The position numbers and the translations under genes are program-made. Shown here one piece after another: positions 1-8,133 of a stretch of 64,000 nt of DNA. The DNA comes from Mesorhizobium_K marinum (lineage in GTDB: Bacteria > Pseudomonadota > Alphaproteobacteria > Rhizobiales > Rhizobiaceae), in NCBI RefSeq assembly GCF_040813715.1, contig NZ_JBFOCH010000012.1. One strand, given 5' to 3'. Numbering within the stretch: position 1 is the stretch's first letter; each line of letters opens with the position of its first letter. Below the pieces are notes generated by a model, which saw only the letters and a program-made list of their open reading frames with translations, was not told the origin of the DNA and searched no databases.

Positions 1-38
1 GCGGCGGCCGGTAGCCGGTCGCCCTCATCGAGCAATCT

Positions 39-98
39 ATACGAACTGTCCTGATTTGCAAAAAGAATATATGAAATGACGAAATTTTGAGTTTCGTA
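39..98. promoter_or_regulatory. AT-rich leader with inverted repeat, candidate operator of the FAH-RraA operon
   Basis: The first 190 bases contain no gene and are much more AT-rich than the rest. An inverted repeat ACGAAA (80-85) / TTTCGT (93-98) with a 7-base spacer is preceded by a related half-site ATACGAAC at 39-46. Such palindromes are typical operators of GntR- or IclR-type repressors of catabolic operons, but no regulator gene is inside the window, so the assignment is inference. Confidence 0.35.
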
Positions 99-194
99 TC
101 TTGATTTGGACTCGCAAACGCGAAATCCTAGTGGGCGATCGTGGGTCCCTCCAGCCCGCGGGCTAGGCATCTGACATTGGAGGGGAGGAGTTTC

Positions 195-893
195 ATGGTT
201 TCCTACGCCATTGCGGCGCCCGCTCAGGCGCATCTCGACATCGTCGGTTCCGACGAGAAATTCCCGGTGCGGCGCATCTACTGCATCGGCAAGAACTACG
301 TCGCGCACATCCGCGAGATGAACCAGGACGAGCGCGATCCGCCCGTGATCTTCATGAAGCCGGCGGACGCGATCGTGAAGAACGGCGGGGAGATCCCCTA
401 TCCCGTCTTCACCAGCAATTTCCACTACGAGTGCGAACTGATCGTCGCGCTGAAGTCGGGCGGCTACAACATTGCCGAAGGAGACGCCTCCAGCCACATC
501 TTCGGCTATGCGGTCGGCCTCGACATGACCCGTCGCGACCACCAGGCGGCCGCGCTTGCGAAGGGGCTCCCCTGGGAGGTCACCAAGTCGTTCGACCTGT
601 CCGCGCCGGTCGGCCCCATCACCCGCGTCGAGGACAGCGGCGTCCTCGAGAACGGCCATGTGCGCCTCAAGGTGAACGGCGACGTTCGCCAGGACGCGGA
701 CATCTCGCTCATGATCTGGAAGATCGACGAGATCATCGCCAAGCTGTCCGAGCAGCACAGGCTGATGCCCGGCGACATCATCATGACCGGCACGCCGGCC
801 GGCGTCGGCGCCGTGGTCACCGGCGACGTGATGGATTGTTCGGTCGACGGCCTGGCGCCGATGCAGGTGCGCGTCGGAGGCGTTGCGGCGTGA
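195..893 (+). CDS. fumarylacetoacetate hydrolase (FAH) family protein, fumarylpyruvate-hydrolase-like
   Basis: This 232-residue enzyme belongs to the FAH fold, which hydrolyses C-C bonds in 2,4-diketo acids such as fumarylpyruvate from aromatic ring cleavage. Seen in the sequence are the YCIGKNYVAH segment near the N-terminus, the metal ligand pair in HYECELIVAL, the third-ligand region GYAVGLDMTRRD, and the family ending GDIIMTGTPAGVG. The start at 195 is chosen because a strong purine-rich ribosome site (GGAGGGGAGGAG) lies just upstream; an ATG at 141 has none. It is the first gene of a tight operon, its stop overlapping the GTG of the next gene by 4 bases. The exact substrate is not determined. 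Confidence 0.85.
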   Translation: MVSYAIAAPAQAHLDIVGSDEKFPVRRIYCIGKNYVAHIREMNQDERDPPVIFMKPADAIVKNGGEIPYPVFTSNFHYECELIVALKSGGYNIAEGDASSHIFGYAVGLDMTRRDHQAAALAKGLPWEVTKSFDLSAPVGPITRVEDSGVLENGHVRLKVNGDVRQDADISLMIWKIDEIIAKLSEQHRLMPGDIIMTGTPAGVGAVVTGDVMDCSVDGLAPMQVRVGGVAA

Positions 894-1504
894 GCCTCGC
901 CGCCCGCCTCGCCGCGCTCGGCACCGCCACGATAGGCGAGGTCGCGTCGGAGGCGCGGGCGATCGACCTGCCGCTGCGCGCCCTTGCGCCGGCGGCCATG
1001 GCGGGTCCGGCGATCACGGTGCGTTGCCGGCCCGGCGACAACCTGGCGCTGCACAGGGCGATTGCCGCAGCCACGGCTGGCGACGTCCTCGTGGTCGACT
1101 ACGGCGGCAGCGTCGCCAGCGGGCCCTTCGGCGAGATCATGGCGCTGGCCTGCCAGTTGCGCGGCATCGCCGGCATGGTCATCGACGGCTCGGTGCGTGA
1201 CAGCACCAGGATCGCCGCGTTGGGATTTCCCGTATTCTGCCGCGGGCTGAACATCCGCGGCACCACGAAACAGGATCGCGGCGATGTCGGCGCGCCGGTC
1301 ACTCTCGGCGGGACGCATGTCCGGCAGGGAGATTTCGTCATCGCCGACGCCGACGCGATCATTGTTCTCCCGGCAGGGCAGGCCGAGGCCGCGGCCACCG
1401 CCGGCGAGGCGCGGGTCGCGCGCGAGGACGCCATGATGGACCGCTTGCGCGCCGGTGAGACGACGCTGCAGATTCTCGGCCTGAACGAGGGAGACGAGCG
1501 ATGA
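890..1504 (+). CDS. RraA-like / 4-hydroxy-4-methyl-2-oxoglutarate aldolase family protein
   Basis: This 204-residue protein has the RraA fold, shared by bacterial class II pyruvate aldolases (HMG/CHA aldolase, oxaloacetate decarboxylase) and the RNase E inhibitor RraA. The aldolase-type Arg-Asp pair is present in the segment VIDGSVRD, which favours an enzyme over the RNase regulator. The GTG start at 890 overlaps the stop of the FAH gene (GTGA), a sign of translational coupling; a long in-frame extension back to 431 is shadow sequence inside the FAH gene. Its stop in turn overlaps the ATG of the dehydrogenase. With an FAH hydrolase and a 2-hydroxyacid-type dehydrogenase as neighbours, a role in cleaving a keto-acid intermediate is likely. 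Confidence 0.75.
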   Translation: MSLAARLAALGTATIGEVASEARAIDLPLRALAPAAMAGPAITVRCRPGDNLALHRAIAAATAGDVLVVDYGGSVASGPFGEIMALACQLRGIAGMVIDGSVRDSTRIAALGFPVFCRGLNIRGTTKQDRGDVGAPVTLGGTHVRQGDFVIADADAIIVLPAGQAEAAATAGEARVAREDAMMDRLRAGETTLQILGLNEGDER

Positions 1505-2373
1505 CGACAGTCGGCATAGCCGGCGCGGGCAGAATGGGAACCGCCTTTGCCCGCCGCCTTGTCGAAACCGGCCACAGGGTTGTCGTGTGGAACCGCACAC
1601 TGGCGCGGGCCGAAGCCGCCGCCGGCGACGGCGCCGAAGCGGTCGCCGACCTCTCTGCCCTGGCCGCTGCCGCCGACGTCATCCTGATTTCGCTGACCGA
1701 TGCAGCTGCCGTCGAAGCTGTCGTGGACGGCCTGGTGGCTGCCGGGATCAAGGGCCGTCTCGTGGTCGACATGTCGACCGTCCTTCCGGACGAAAGCCGC
1801 GCGATCGCCGCGAAGGTTGGCAGAGCCGAGGCGGAGTTCGTCGATTGTCCGGTCGGCGGAACGGTGGCGCCGGCGCTCCGGGGACAGCTTCTCGGTCTGG
1901 CGGGCGGCACGGCGGAAGCGCTTGCTCGGGCAAGGCCCGTGCTCGAACAGCTCTGCCGGCGGGTCGAGCACCTCGGTCCTGCGGGAAGCGGGGCGCAGAT
2001 GAAGCTCGCGATCAACCTGCCGCTTGCCGTGTACTGGCAGACCCTGGCCGAGGCGCTGGCCCTGATCGAAGGCGCCGGGATTTCGCCTGCGACGGCCATC
2101 GACCTGATTGCCGACAGCTCGGCCGGGCCGACCGTGCTGAAGAACCGCGCGCAGGTCGTCGTCGATACGCTGTCCGGCGCCGACCAGCCCGGCACCTTCG
2201 ACATCGCGGGGCTGAGCAAGGATCTCGACCTGGCGCTGCGCTGGGCGCGCTCAGGTGGGAAAACGCTTCCCTTGTCGGAAGTCGTCAAGGCCAGCTATGA
2301 AAAGGCGCGGGCAGCGGGCCTCGGGCGTTTCGATGGCGCCAGCCTGACCCGCATGCTGCTGGACGGATCCTGA
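1501..2373 (+). CDS. NAD(P)-dependent 3-hydroxyisobutyrate / tartronate-semialdehyde-type dehydrogenase
   Basis: This 290-residue member of the beta-hydroxyacid dehydrogenase family starts with the Rossmann motif GIAGAGRMG. It carries the family segment DCPVGGT and the catalytic lysine in GAQMKLAINL, followed by the all-helical C-terminal domain. Family members oxidise or reduce 3-hydroxyisobutyrate, tartronate semialdehyde or related short hydroxyacids. It overlaps the aldolase gene by 4 bases (ATGA). The last 301 bases of this region are repeated after an NNN gap; the copy to the right (the apparent fragment 2438-2677) is an assembly duplication, not a second gene. Confidence 0.85.
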   Translation: MTTVGIAGAGRMGTAFARRLVETGHRVVVWNRTLARAEAAAGDGAEAVADLSALAAAADVILISLTDAAAVEAVVDGLVAAGIKGRLVVDMSTVLPDESRAIAAKVGRAEAEFVDCPVGGTVAPALRGQLLGLAGGTAEALARARPVLEQLCRRVEHLGPAGSGAQMKLAINLPLAVYWQTLAEALALIEGAGISPATAIDLIADSSAGPTVLKNRAQVVVDTLSGADQPGTFDIAGLSKDLDLALRWARSGGKTLPLSEVVKASYEKARAAGLGRFDGASLTRMLLDGS

Positions 2374-2684
2374 TCTTTGGNNNATTTCGCCTGCGACGGC
2401 CATCGACCTGATTGCCGACAGCTCGGCCGGGCCGACCGTGCTGAAGAACCGCGCGCAGGTCGTCGTCGATACGCTGTCCGGCGCCGACCAGCCCGGCACC
2501 TTCGACATCGCGGGGCTGAGCAAGGATCTCGACCTGGCGCTGCGCTGGGCGCGCTCAGGTGGGAAAACGCTTCCCTTGTCGGAAGTCGTCAAGGCCAGCT
2601 ATGAAAAGGCGCGGGCAGCGGGCCTCGGGCGTTTCGATGGCGCCAGCCTGACCCGCATGCTGCTGGACGGATCCTGATCTTTGG
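2080..2684. other. scaffold join: NNN (2381-2383) flanked by an identical 301-base duplication
   Basis: Bases 2080-2380 recur without any difference that I can see at 2384-2684. The repeat stops exactly at the N run, as expected when two overlapping contig ends were joined without being merged. With one copy removed, the dehydrogenase stop lies 4 bases before the TTG start of the exporter gene. Confidence 0.9.
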
Positions 2685-3511
2685 AAGCGCTGTCGGACCC
2701 TGAAACACTTGTTACTCTCGCCTTCTCCCTTGTTGCCGCTGGCGCGGCCATCGGGTTCCTGGCGGGTCTGTTCGGCATCGGTGGTGGCGCGATCTCGGTG
2801 CCGGTCTTCTTCGAGATTTTCAGCGTTCTTGGATACGCATCGGACGTCGCCATGCCGCTCGCCGTCGGCACCTCGCTCGCGGTCATCATCCCGACCTCGA
2901 TCAACTCCGCATGGGGCCACTACAAGAGAGGTACGGTGGACGTGTCGCTGCTTCGCGTCTGGGCAGTGCCGGTCCTGCTCGGCGTTCTCGCCGGGTCGGC
3001 GATCGCGCGCTTCGCCACGCCCGAGGTCTTCCAGGTGGTCTTCATAGCCGTCGGATTGGTCAACGCCACCAAGCTGCTGTCCGGCGGCAAGGGGTGGCGG
3101 CTGCGCGACGGGCTGCCGTCCCGGGCAATCCTCAGGGTCTACGGGGCCGTGATAGGCCTGCTCTCGGCGCTGATGGGCATCGGCGGGGGCGCCATATCCA
3201 ACCTTGTCATGACCCTGCACGGCGTGCCGATCCACCGTGCGATTTCGACGTCTGCGGGCGTCGGCGTCCTGATCGCCATCCCGGGCACGATCGGTTACAT
3301 GGTCGCGGGCTATGGCCGCCCCGACCTGCCGCCCGATGCCATCGGCTTCGTGTCGCTTGCGACCTTCGCGCTCACCATCCCGACATCGCTGATGACGACG
3401 CGCCTCGGCGTATCGCTTGCCCACGCGCTGTCGCGGCGGGCGCTGGAAACGGGCTTCGGGCTTTTCCTCGTGCTGGTCTGCGCACGGTTCATCTGGGACA
3501 TGCTCGCCTAG
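2681..3511 (+). CDS. sulfite exporter TauE/SafE family membrane protein
   Basis: This 276-residue protein has about eight hydrophobic segments and two family-typical glycine motifs, GLFGIGGGAI near residue 30 and ALMGIGGGAISN near residue 165, marking the internal repeat of TauE/SafE permeases. These proteins export sulfite, sulfoacetate or other small organic anions. The start is a TTG 4 bases after the stop of the dehydrogenase (after collapse of the contig duplication), so it is probably the last gene of the FAH-RraA-HIBADH operon. Its cargo may be an organic-acid product or a sulfonated substrate of this operon; this is inference from position only. Confidence 0.8.
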   Translation: MEALSDPETLVTLAFSLVAAGAAIGFLAGLFGIGGGAISVPVFFEIFSVLGYASDVAMPLAVGTSLAVIIPTSINSAWGHYKRGTVDVSLLRVWAVPVLLGVLAGSAIARFATPEVFQVVFIAVGLVNATKLLSGGKGWRLRDGLPSRAILRVYGAVIGLLSALMGIGGGAISNLVMTLHGVPIHRAISTSAGVGVLIAIPGTIGYMVAGYGRPDLPPDAIGFVSLATFALTIPTSLMTTRLGVSLAHALSRRALETGFGLFLVLVCARFIWDMLA

Positions 3512-3594
3512 CGCGGCGAAGGCATCGCCGCCGCCCAGACGCGTGTCCGGGCGGCGGGCTGGCATTGGTTTGTTAGGGTGGAGGAACCCAGCGC

Positions 3595-4344
3595 TCAGGC
3601 GGCGCTGAGTTTCGCCAGCGTCGCGTCGTCCACTTCGAAGTTCGCGTAGACGTTCTGCACGTCGTCGTCGTCTTCCAGCGTGGCGACCAGCTTCATCAGC
3701 GACTGTGCGCGCTCTTCGTCGACCGGCACGTTGTTCTGCGGTTTCCAGATCGTCTTCACCGATTCGGCTTCGCCGAGCGATGCTTCGAGCGCCTTGGAGA
3801 CGTCGCCGATGCTCTCGAAGGCACACAGGATCGTGTGGCCTTCCTCGTCGGACTGCACGTCGTCGGCGCCGGCTTCGATGGCCGCGTCCATCACCTTTTC
3901 GGCGTCGCCGGCCGATGCCGGGTAGTAGATCTCGCCGGCGCGGTCCCACATGAACGAAACCGAGCCCGTCTCGCCGAGCGAGCCGCCGGCCTTGGTGAAG
4001 GCGGCGCGGACGTTGGATGCCGAGCGGTTGCGGTTGTCGGTCAGCACCTCGACGATCAGTGCGACGCCGCCGGGGCCGTAGCCCTCGTAGCGCACTTCCT
4101 CGTAGTTCTCGGCGTCTCCGCCCGAGGCCTTGTTGATCGCCCGCTGGATGTTGTCCTTCGGCATCGACTCGGCCTTGGCGTTCTGGATCGCCAGCCTGAG
4201 GCGCGGATTCATGGCCGGGTCGGGCATGCCGGTCTTGGCCGCGACCGTTATTTCGCGCGCGAGCTTGGAGAACATTTTCGACCGCATGGCGTCCTGGCGA
4301 CCCTTGCGGTGCATGATGTTTTTGAACTGTGAATGGCCGGCCAT
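3595..4344 (-). CDS. yebC: YebC/PmpR family protein
   Basis: This 249-residue protein starts with the family signature MAGHSQFKNIMHRKGRQD and contains the conserved segments RLAIQNAKAESMPKDN and YEGYGPGG. YebC proteins were first described as transcriptional regulators; family members have more recently been linked to relief of ribosome stalling at proline stretches. The start is set at MAGHSQ; an upstream ATG at 4368 adds only eight non-conserved residues. In rhizobia yebC is commonly followed by ruvCAB, which is not the case here: its 3' end faces the TauE gene. Confidence 0.93.
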   Translation of the reverse strand: MAGHSQFKNIMHRKGRQDAMRSKMFSKLAREITVAAKTGMPDPAMNPRLRLAIQNAKAESMPKDNIQRAINKASGGDAENYEEVRYEGYGPGGVALIVEVLTDNRNRSASNVRAAFTKAGGSLGETGSVSFMWDRAGEIYYPASAGDAEKVMDAAIEAGADDVQSDEEGHTILCAFESIGDVSKALEASLGEAESVKTIWKPQNNVPVDEERAQSLMKLVATLEDDDDVQNVYANFEVDDATLAKLSAA

Positions 4345-4486
4345 CGAGCCCCCGTCGTCATTTGGCACATGTTTTGGGATGGCGCGCCTTATAGATAAGT
4401 CGGCGCACCTCGTCCAGACGAGCCGGCCTTTTCGGCTCGCGCAAACGTGACCGCGCCGCCGCCTTGTCGTCTGGCGATCGGCGGCG

Positions 4487-4595
4487 CGGGCGCTATCGTT
4501 GCGTCATCAGTGCCCAGGGAGATCGCCATGCTCCGCCGCCNCGGGCGCTATCGTTGCGTCATCAGCGCCCCGGGAGATCGCCATGCTCCGCCGCC
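4487..4595. other. scaffold join: single n (4541) with a 54-base near-duplicate
   Basis: Bases 4487-4540 match 4542-4595 with two substitutions. The duplicated part contains the ribosome site and first codons of the metallo-hydrolase gene, so the start appears twice. Confidence 0.85.
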
Positions 4596-5413
4596 TCGCC
4601 TTGATGCTTGTCGCCTTCCTGTCCTGGCCGACGATCGCCCCGGCGGCATCGGAGGCCCCGCCGTCACGATGCGTGGCGATCGCGCAGGCGCTGCCGTCGG
4701 TCACCCTTGTCCGTTTCGATCCCGCTGGCGCCGGGCCGCTGCTGCCTGTGCAGGCGGCCGCCGGCGACGCGGTGACGATCAGCTATGCCGGCCATTCGAC
4801 CTATGTCATCGAAACCCCGGGTGGCGTCCGGATCGCTACGGACTTCTCCGGATTTTACGGCGGCGATCCCCTGCCGCGCGTCGTCACCATGAACAAGGCG
4901 CACCGCACCCATTTCACCGAAGCGCCCGATCCGCGCATCGAACATGTGCTGCGCGGCTGGAGCCCTGACGGAGGCTCGGCGAGGCATGCGCTCGTCGTCG
5001 ACGACGTCTACATCCGCAACGTGACGACCGATATCCGCGGCTGGGGAGGAGAGCTTGAACGGGACGGCAACTCGATCTTCATCTTCGAGGTGGCGGGCCT
5101 GTGCATCGGCCATCTCGGCCATCTGCATACCGGCTTGAGCGACGCGCAATACGGCCAGATCGGTCGCCTCGACATCGTGATGGTGCCGATCGATGGCGGC
5201 ATGACGCAGTCGATCGGCTCGATCAGCGAAATCACCACGCGGCTCTACTCGTCGATGATCCTGCCGATGCACCGGCATTCGACACCGATCGGCGCGTTCA
5301 CTGCCATGATGGGCGAGGAGTTCGAGGTCGAGTTCCGACCGTCCCGTTCGCTGTCGGTGTCGCTGCGGACCTTGCCGAGCCGGCCGACCGTCGTCGTGCT
5401 CGACGGAGTCTGA
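4583..5413 (+). CDS. exported metallo-beta-lactamase-fold hydrolase (UlaG/YtkL-like)
   Basis: The predicted 276-residue protein has an N-terminal signal peptide (hydrophobic stretch ending near TIAPAAS). It then shows the short-form MBL-fold features of the UlaG-like subgroup: YAGHSTYVIETPGG, an IATDFSGF aspartate, GHLGHLHTGL and the late segment ILPMHRHS. The standard HxHxDH motif is replaced by more scattered histidines, as in this subgroup. A periplasmic hydrolase of unknown substrate is likely. The ATG at 4583 follows GGGAGATCGCC; a near-identical start is present at 4528 in the duplicated contig end. Confidence 0.7.
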   Translation: MLRRLALMLVAFLSWPTIAPAASEAPPSRCVAIAQALPSVTLVRFDPAGAGPLLPVQAAAGDAVTISYAGHSTYVIETPGGVRIATDFSGFYGGDPLPRVVTMNKAHRTHFTEAPDPRIEHVLRGWSPDGGSARHALVVDDVYIRNVTTDIRGWGGELERDGNSIFIFEVAGLCIGHLGHLHTGLSDAQYGQIGRLDIVMVPIDGGMTQSIGSISEITTRLYSSMILPMHRHSTPIGAFTAMMGEEFEVEFRPSRSLSVSLRTLPSRPTVVVLDGV

Positions 5414-5482
5414 ACGGGCCTGCAGGAGCCGGGCCGGCAATCGGCTGGAATCCCGGGCGCGCGGGAGCGCCCGGTCAAATAC

Positions 5483-6226
5483 TCACCGCTTCTTGCGCCG
5501 CGCCAGCATGTTCAGCCCCTCGACCAGCGCCGAGAAGCCCATCGCGGCGTAGATGTAGCCCTTGGGTACATGGAAGCCCATGCCGTCGGCGATCAGCGTG
5601 GTGCCGATCATCAGCAGGAAGCCCAGCGCGAGCATGACGATCGTCGGGTTCTTGGCAATGAAGTTTGCCAGCGGCGCGGCGGCGATCAGCATCACGGTCA
5701 CCGCTGCGATGACGGCGATGTACATGATGGCGATCTCGTCGGTCATGCCGACGGCGGTGATGATGGAATCGATCGAGAAGACCAGGTCGAGCAGCAGGAT
5801 CTGGAAGATCGCGCCGCCGAGCGACAGCTGCAGCGTGCCGACCATGGTGTCCTTGTGGTCGGTCGGGTCGACGGTGTGGTGGATTTCCTTCGTCGCCTTC
5901 CAGACCAGGAAGAGGCCGCCGGCGATCAGGATGATGTCACGCCAGGAGAAGGGATGGTCGAAGAGCGTGAAGAGCGGGTTGGTCAACTGCACGATGAAGG
6001 AGATCGTTGCCAGCAGGGCCAGCCGCATCAGCAGCGCCGCACCGATGCCGAGGCGGCGTGCGCGCGCCCTCTGATGCTCAGGCAGCTTGTTGGTGAGGAT
6101 GGAGATGAAGATCAGGTTGTCGATGCCCAGCACGATCTCCAGGACGACCAGCGTCAGAAGCGCCACCCAGGCGGTCGGGCTGTCGATCCACGCGAAGTGT
6201 GGTGCAAGAAAGTCGATGATAGGCAT
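5483..6226 (-). CDS. TerC family integral membrane protein
   Basis: This 247-residue protein has seven or more hydrophobic segments and the TerC-family acidic motifs LEIVLGIDNLIF (residues about 29-40) and LLDLVFSIDSII in the second half. TerC/Alx proteins are linked to tellurite resistance and manganese export, and some assist metal loading of exported proteins. It ends with a basic tail RRKKR. It stands between the MBL hydrolase and the phosphoesterase gene with separate spacing, so it is probably its own transcription unit. Confidence 0.88.
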   Translation of the reverse strand: MPIIDFLAPHFAWIDSPTAWVALLTLVVLEIVLGIDNLIFISILTNKLPEHQRARARRLGIGAALLMRLALLATISFIVQLTNPLFTLFDHPFSWRDIILIAGGLFLVWKATKEIHHTVDPTDHKDTMVGTLQLSLGGAIFQILLLDLVFSIDSIITAVGMTDEIAIMYIAVIAAVTVMLIAAAPLANFIAKNPTIVMLALGFLLMIGTTLIADGMGFHVPKGYIYAAMGFSALVEGLNMLARRKKR

Positions 6227-6296
6227 TCAGGTCGTTCCCCCCAAGCCCGTCAGCAGGTTCGGCTTTGCCGCCAAGTAGGGCCGGGGTGCGCCAACG

Positions 6297-7127
6297 TCAA
6301 TGCCCGGACCAGAAGGACGGGACGGCTTCTTCCAGGCGCGGTCCGCGGCGGAACGGCGCGACCTTCTCGGCAAGTCCGGTCCGGTCCGAAATCTCGACCG
6401 CCACGCCGCACAGCGTGGCCGGTCCGGTCGCCGCCTCGAAACGCCCCTTCGGAACCTTCGAGAGGAAGCGGTTGAGCGGCTCTTCCTTGTCCATGCCGAG
6501 CGAGGAATCGTAGTCGCCGCACATGCCGGCGTCGGAAATGTAGGCGGTGCCGCCGTTCAGGATCTGGTGGTCGGCGGTCGGCTGGTGCGTATGCGTGCCC
6601 ACGACCAGGCTGGCGCGCCCGTCGACGAAATGCCCGAAGCACATCTTTTCCGAGGTCGCCTCGGCGTGGAAGTCGATGACGGCCGCGTCCACCTGGTCGC
6701 CGAGCGGGCAGGCGGCCAGTTCGCGCTCGCCGGCGATGAACGGATCGTCCAACTCGGGGTGCATGAAGATGCGGCCCATGATGTTGGCGACGAGCACGCG
6801 CGCGCCGTTGCGCGCCACGTAGACGCCGGAACCGCGCCCCGGCGTGCCCCTGGGGTAGTTGGCGGGGCGCAGGAAGCGGTCCTCGCGGGCGGCGAATGTC
6901 AGCGCCTCGCGCTGGTCCCAGACGTGGTTTCCGGTGGTGACGACGTCGGCGCCGGCCGAAAGCGTCGTCTGGAAGATCTCTTCGGTAATGCCGAAGCCGC
7001 CGGCCGCGTTCTCGCCGTTGACCACCACGAAATCGAGCCTGAAATCGGAGATCAGCCCCGGGAGTTGCTCCCAGACCGCTGTGCGCCCGGACTTGCCGAC
7101 CATGTCGCCGAGAAAGAGAAGTCTCAT
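6297..7127 (-). CDS. YmdB/TIGR00282-type metallophosphoesterase
   Basis: This 276-residue calcineurin-like phosphoesterase shows the metal-binding motifs in order: FLGDMVGKSGR (start), VVNGENAAGG, TTGNHVWD and VGTHTHQPTAD. The Bacillus homologue YmdB hydrolyses 2',3'-cyclic nucleotides and affects biofilm formation. The gene lies 7 bases downstream of the 5-formyl-THF cyclo-ligase gene on the same strand, an arrangement frequent in rhizobia, so the two probably share the transcript that begins behind the 6S RNA. Confidence 0.9.
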   Translation of the reverse strand: MRLLFLGDMVGKSGRTAVWEQLPGLISDFRLDFVVVNGENAAGGFGITEEIFQTTLSAGADVVTTGNHVWDQREALTFAAREDRFLRPANYPRGTPGRGSGVYVARNGARVLVANIMGRIFMHPELDDPFIAGERELAACPLGDQVDAAVIDFHAEATSEKMCFGHFVDGRASLVVGTHTHQPTADHQILNGGTAYISDAGMCGDYDSSLGMDKEEPLNRFLSKVPKGRFEAATGPATLCGVAVEISDRTGLAEKVAPFRRGPRLEEAVPSFWSGH

Positions 7128-7134
7128 GCTTCCT

Positions 7135-7722
7135 CTATAGGGGCGGGGCGAAGCGGCGCAACCCGCCTTCGGTGAGGATTTCGTCGAGGACGACGTCGTG
7201 CGGTTCGTCCGGCACCCTTTGCACCTCCTGGCAATCGAAGGCTATGCCGACGAGGCGAGGGGGGCGGCCGGCCTCCGTCAGCCTGGCAATGGCGCGGTCG
7301 TAGTAGCCTGCCCCGTAGCCGATGCGGTGGCCGCGGGCGTCGAAGGCGGCGAGCGGCACCAGCATGATCTGGGGATCGAGCGTTTCGGCGCCTTCGCCGG
7401 GGCCGAGCGTCCCAAAACCCATGTCGACCAGATCCGCTCCGCGCACGAGGTCGCGGAACACGATGGTCGTCTTGTCGAGGATGGCTGGCAGGCAGAGCCG
7501 CGCGCCGTCCTCGCGCAGCGCGAACATCAGCGGCCTGACATCGACCTCGGAACGCATCGGCCAGAAGCCGGAGACGACGGCGCCCTGGCCGGCGGCGATC
7601 CGCCCCCTGCCGGTTGCGGCCATGTCCAGCGACGCCTCGATGCGCCAGGTCGGATCGAGCGCATCCCTGCGCGCAAGCGCCTCGCGGCGCAGTTCCCGTT
7701 TCAGCTCTTTCGGAGAAGTCAT
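7135..7722 (-). CDS. 5-formyltetrahydrofolate cyclo-ligase
   Basis: This 195-residue enzyme converts 5-formyl-THF to 5,10-methenyl-THF with ATP hydrolysis. It has the N-terminal segment KRELRREALARRDAL and the diagnostic C-terminal motif IGYGAGYYDR. The start is set at MTSPKELK; a longer frame to 7761 would run into the 3' part of the 6S RNA. The link of this gene with ssrS is widely conserved (E. coli ygfA-ssrS) and supports both calls. Confidence 0.92.
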   Translation of the reverse strand: MTSPKELKRELRREALARRDALDPTWRIEASLDMAATGRGRIAAGQGAVVSGFWPMRSEVDVRPLMFALREDGARLCLPAILDKTTIVFRDLVRGADLVDMGFGTLGPGEGAETLDPQIMLVPLAAFDARGHRIGYGAGYYDRAIARLTEAGRPPRLVGIAFDCQEVQRVPDEPHDVVLDEILTEGGLRRFAPPL

Positions 7723-7747
7723 GAACCAGATGATTTCAGGGGAAACC

Positions 7748-7906
7748 GTGGCGATCCACACAACCGGTGGAGAAGTCGATCCCGGGAACCTACAAAGTAG
7801 GTGGGCGCCATATGTCCGGACCCACGAGCCCGGCCAGGGACAGCTCCCTAGGGATCAATAAGGCCCCGGGGAAATGTCTCTCCTGCCGGGAAGCGCAGAC
7901 CGCCAC
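7748..7906 (-). ncRNA. ssrS: 6S RNA (RNA polymerase regulator)
   Basis: The stretch upstream of the cyclo-ligase gene folds as a long rod. GTGGCG (7901-7906, RNA 5' end) pairs with CGCCAC at the 3' end (7748-7753), GGAGA with TCTCC, and GATCCC with GGGATC. Near the 3' end is the hairpin CCCACCTACTTTGTAGGT, which matches the position of the CACCUUGAACCAAGGG region of E. coli 6S. A -10-like TATATA (7911-7916) lies a few bases upstream of the inferred 5' end. Length (about 159 nt), structure and the gene order 6S - cyclo-ligase agree with alphaproteobacterial 6S RNA. The ends are estimates. In related genomes zapA usually lies upstream; here it is replaced by a divergent outer-membrane protein gene. 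Confidence 0.78.
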
Positions 7907-8043
7907 CGCCTATATAGGCGCGCCGCCGGCCCGGCGCCATCGGAATTCGAACGCTTCGCGTCGCCCGTCCACCGGCATCGAGGATGGCCGGCCCATCGCG
8001 GTCCTGGCGTCTCCTCGAGGGCAATCATGGTTAAGCGACAGGG

Positions 8044-8059
8044 TTAAGTCGCATTTAAC
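8044..8059 (+). promoter_or_regulatory. CtrA box upstream of outer-membrane protein gene 1
   Basis: The sequence TTAA-GTCGCAT-TTAAC is an exact match to the full CtrA consensus TTAA-N7-TTAAC. Another TTAA at 8031-8034 lies just upstream. It is 75 bases before the ATG of the porin-like gene. CtrA is the cell-cycle master regulator of Alphaproteobacteria and is known to control outer-membrane proteins in Brucella. Confidence 0.7.
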
Positions 8060-8133
8060 CTTTGCATTTCATTATCCCTAACGAAATCAGCATAACTCGG
8101 GCCCTGGCCCGGGGCAGACCGAAGGTAAGAAGC

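Noticed and set aside
431..889. N-terminal extension of the RraA-like protein
   Set aside because: This part lies in another frame of the FAH gene, is Arg-rich shadow sequence, and a GTG with GTGA overlap gives the expected family length.
2384..2677. A second, truncated copy of the dehydrogenase gene
   Set aside because: It begins exactly at an NNN and is identical to the preceding 301 bases, so it is an unmerged contig overlap.
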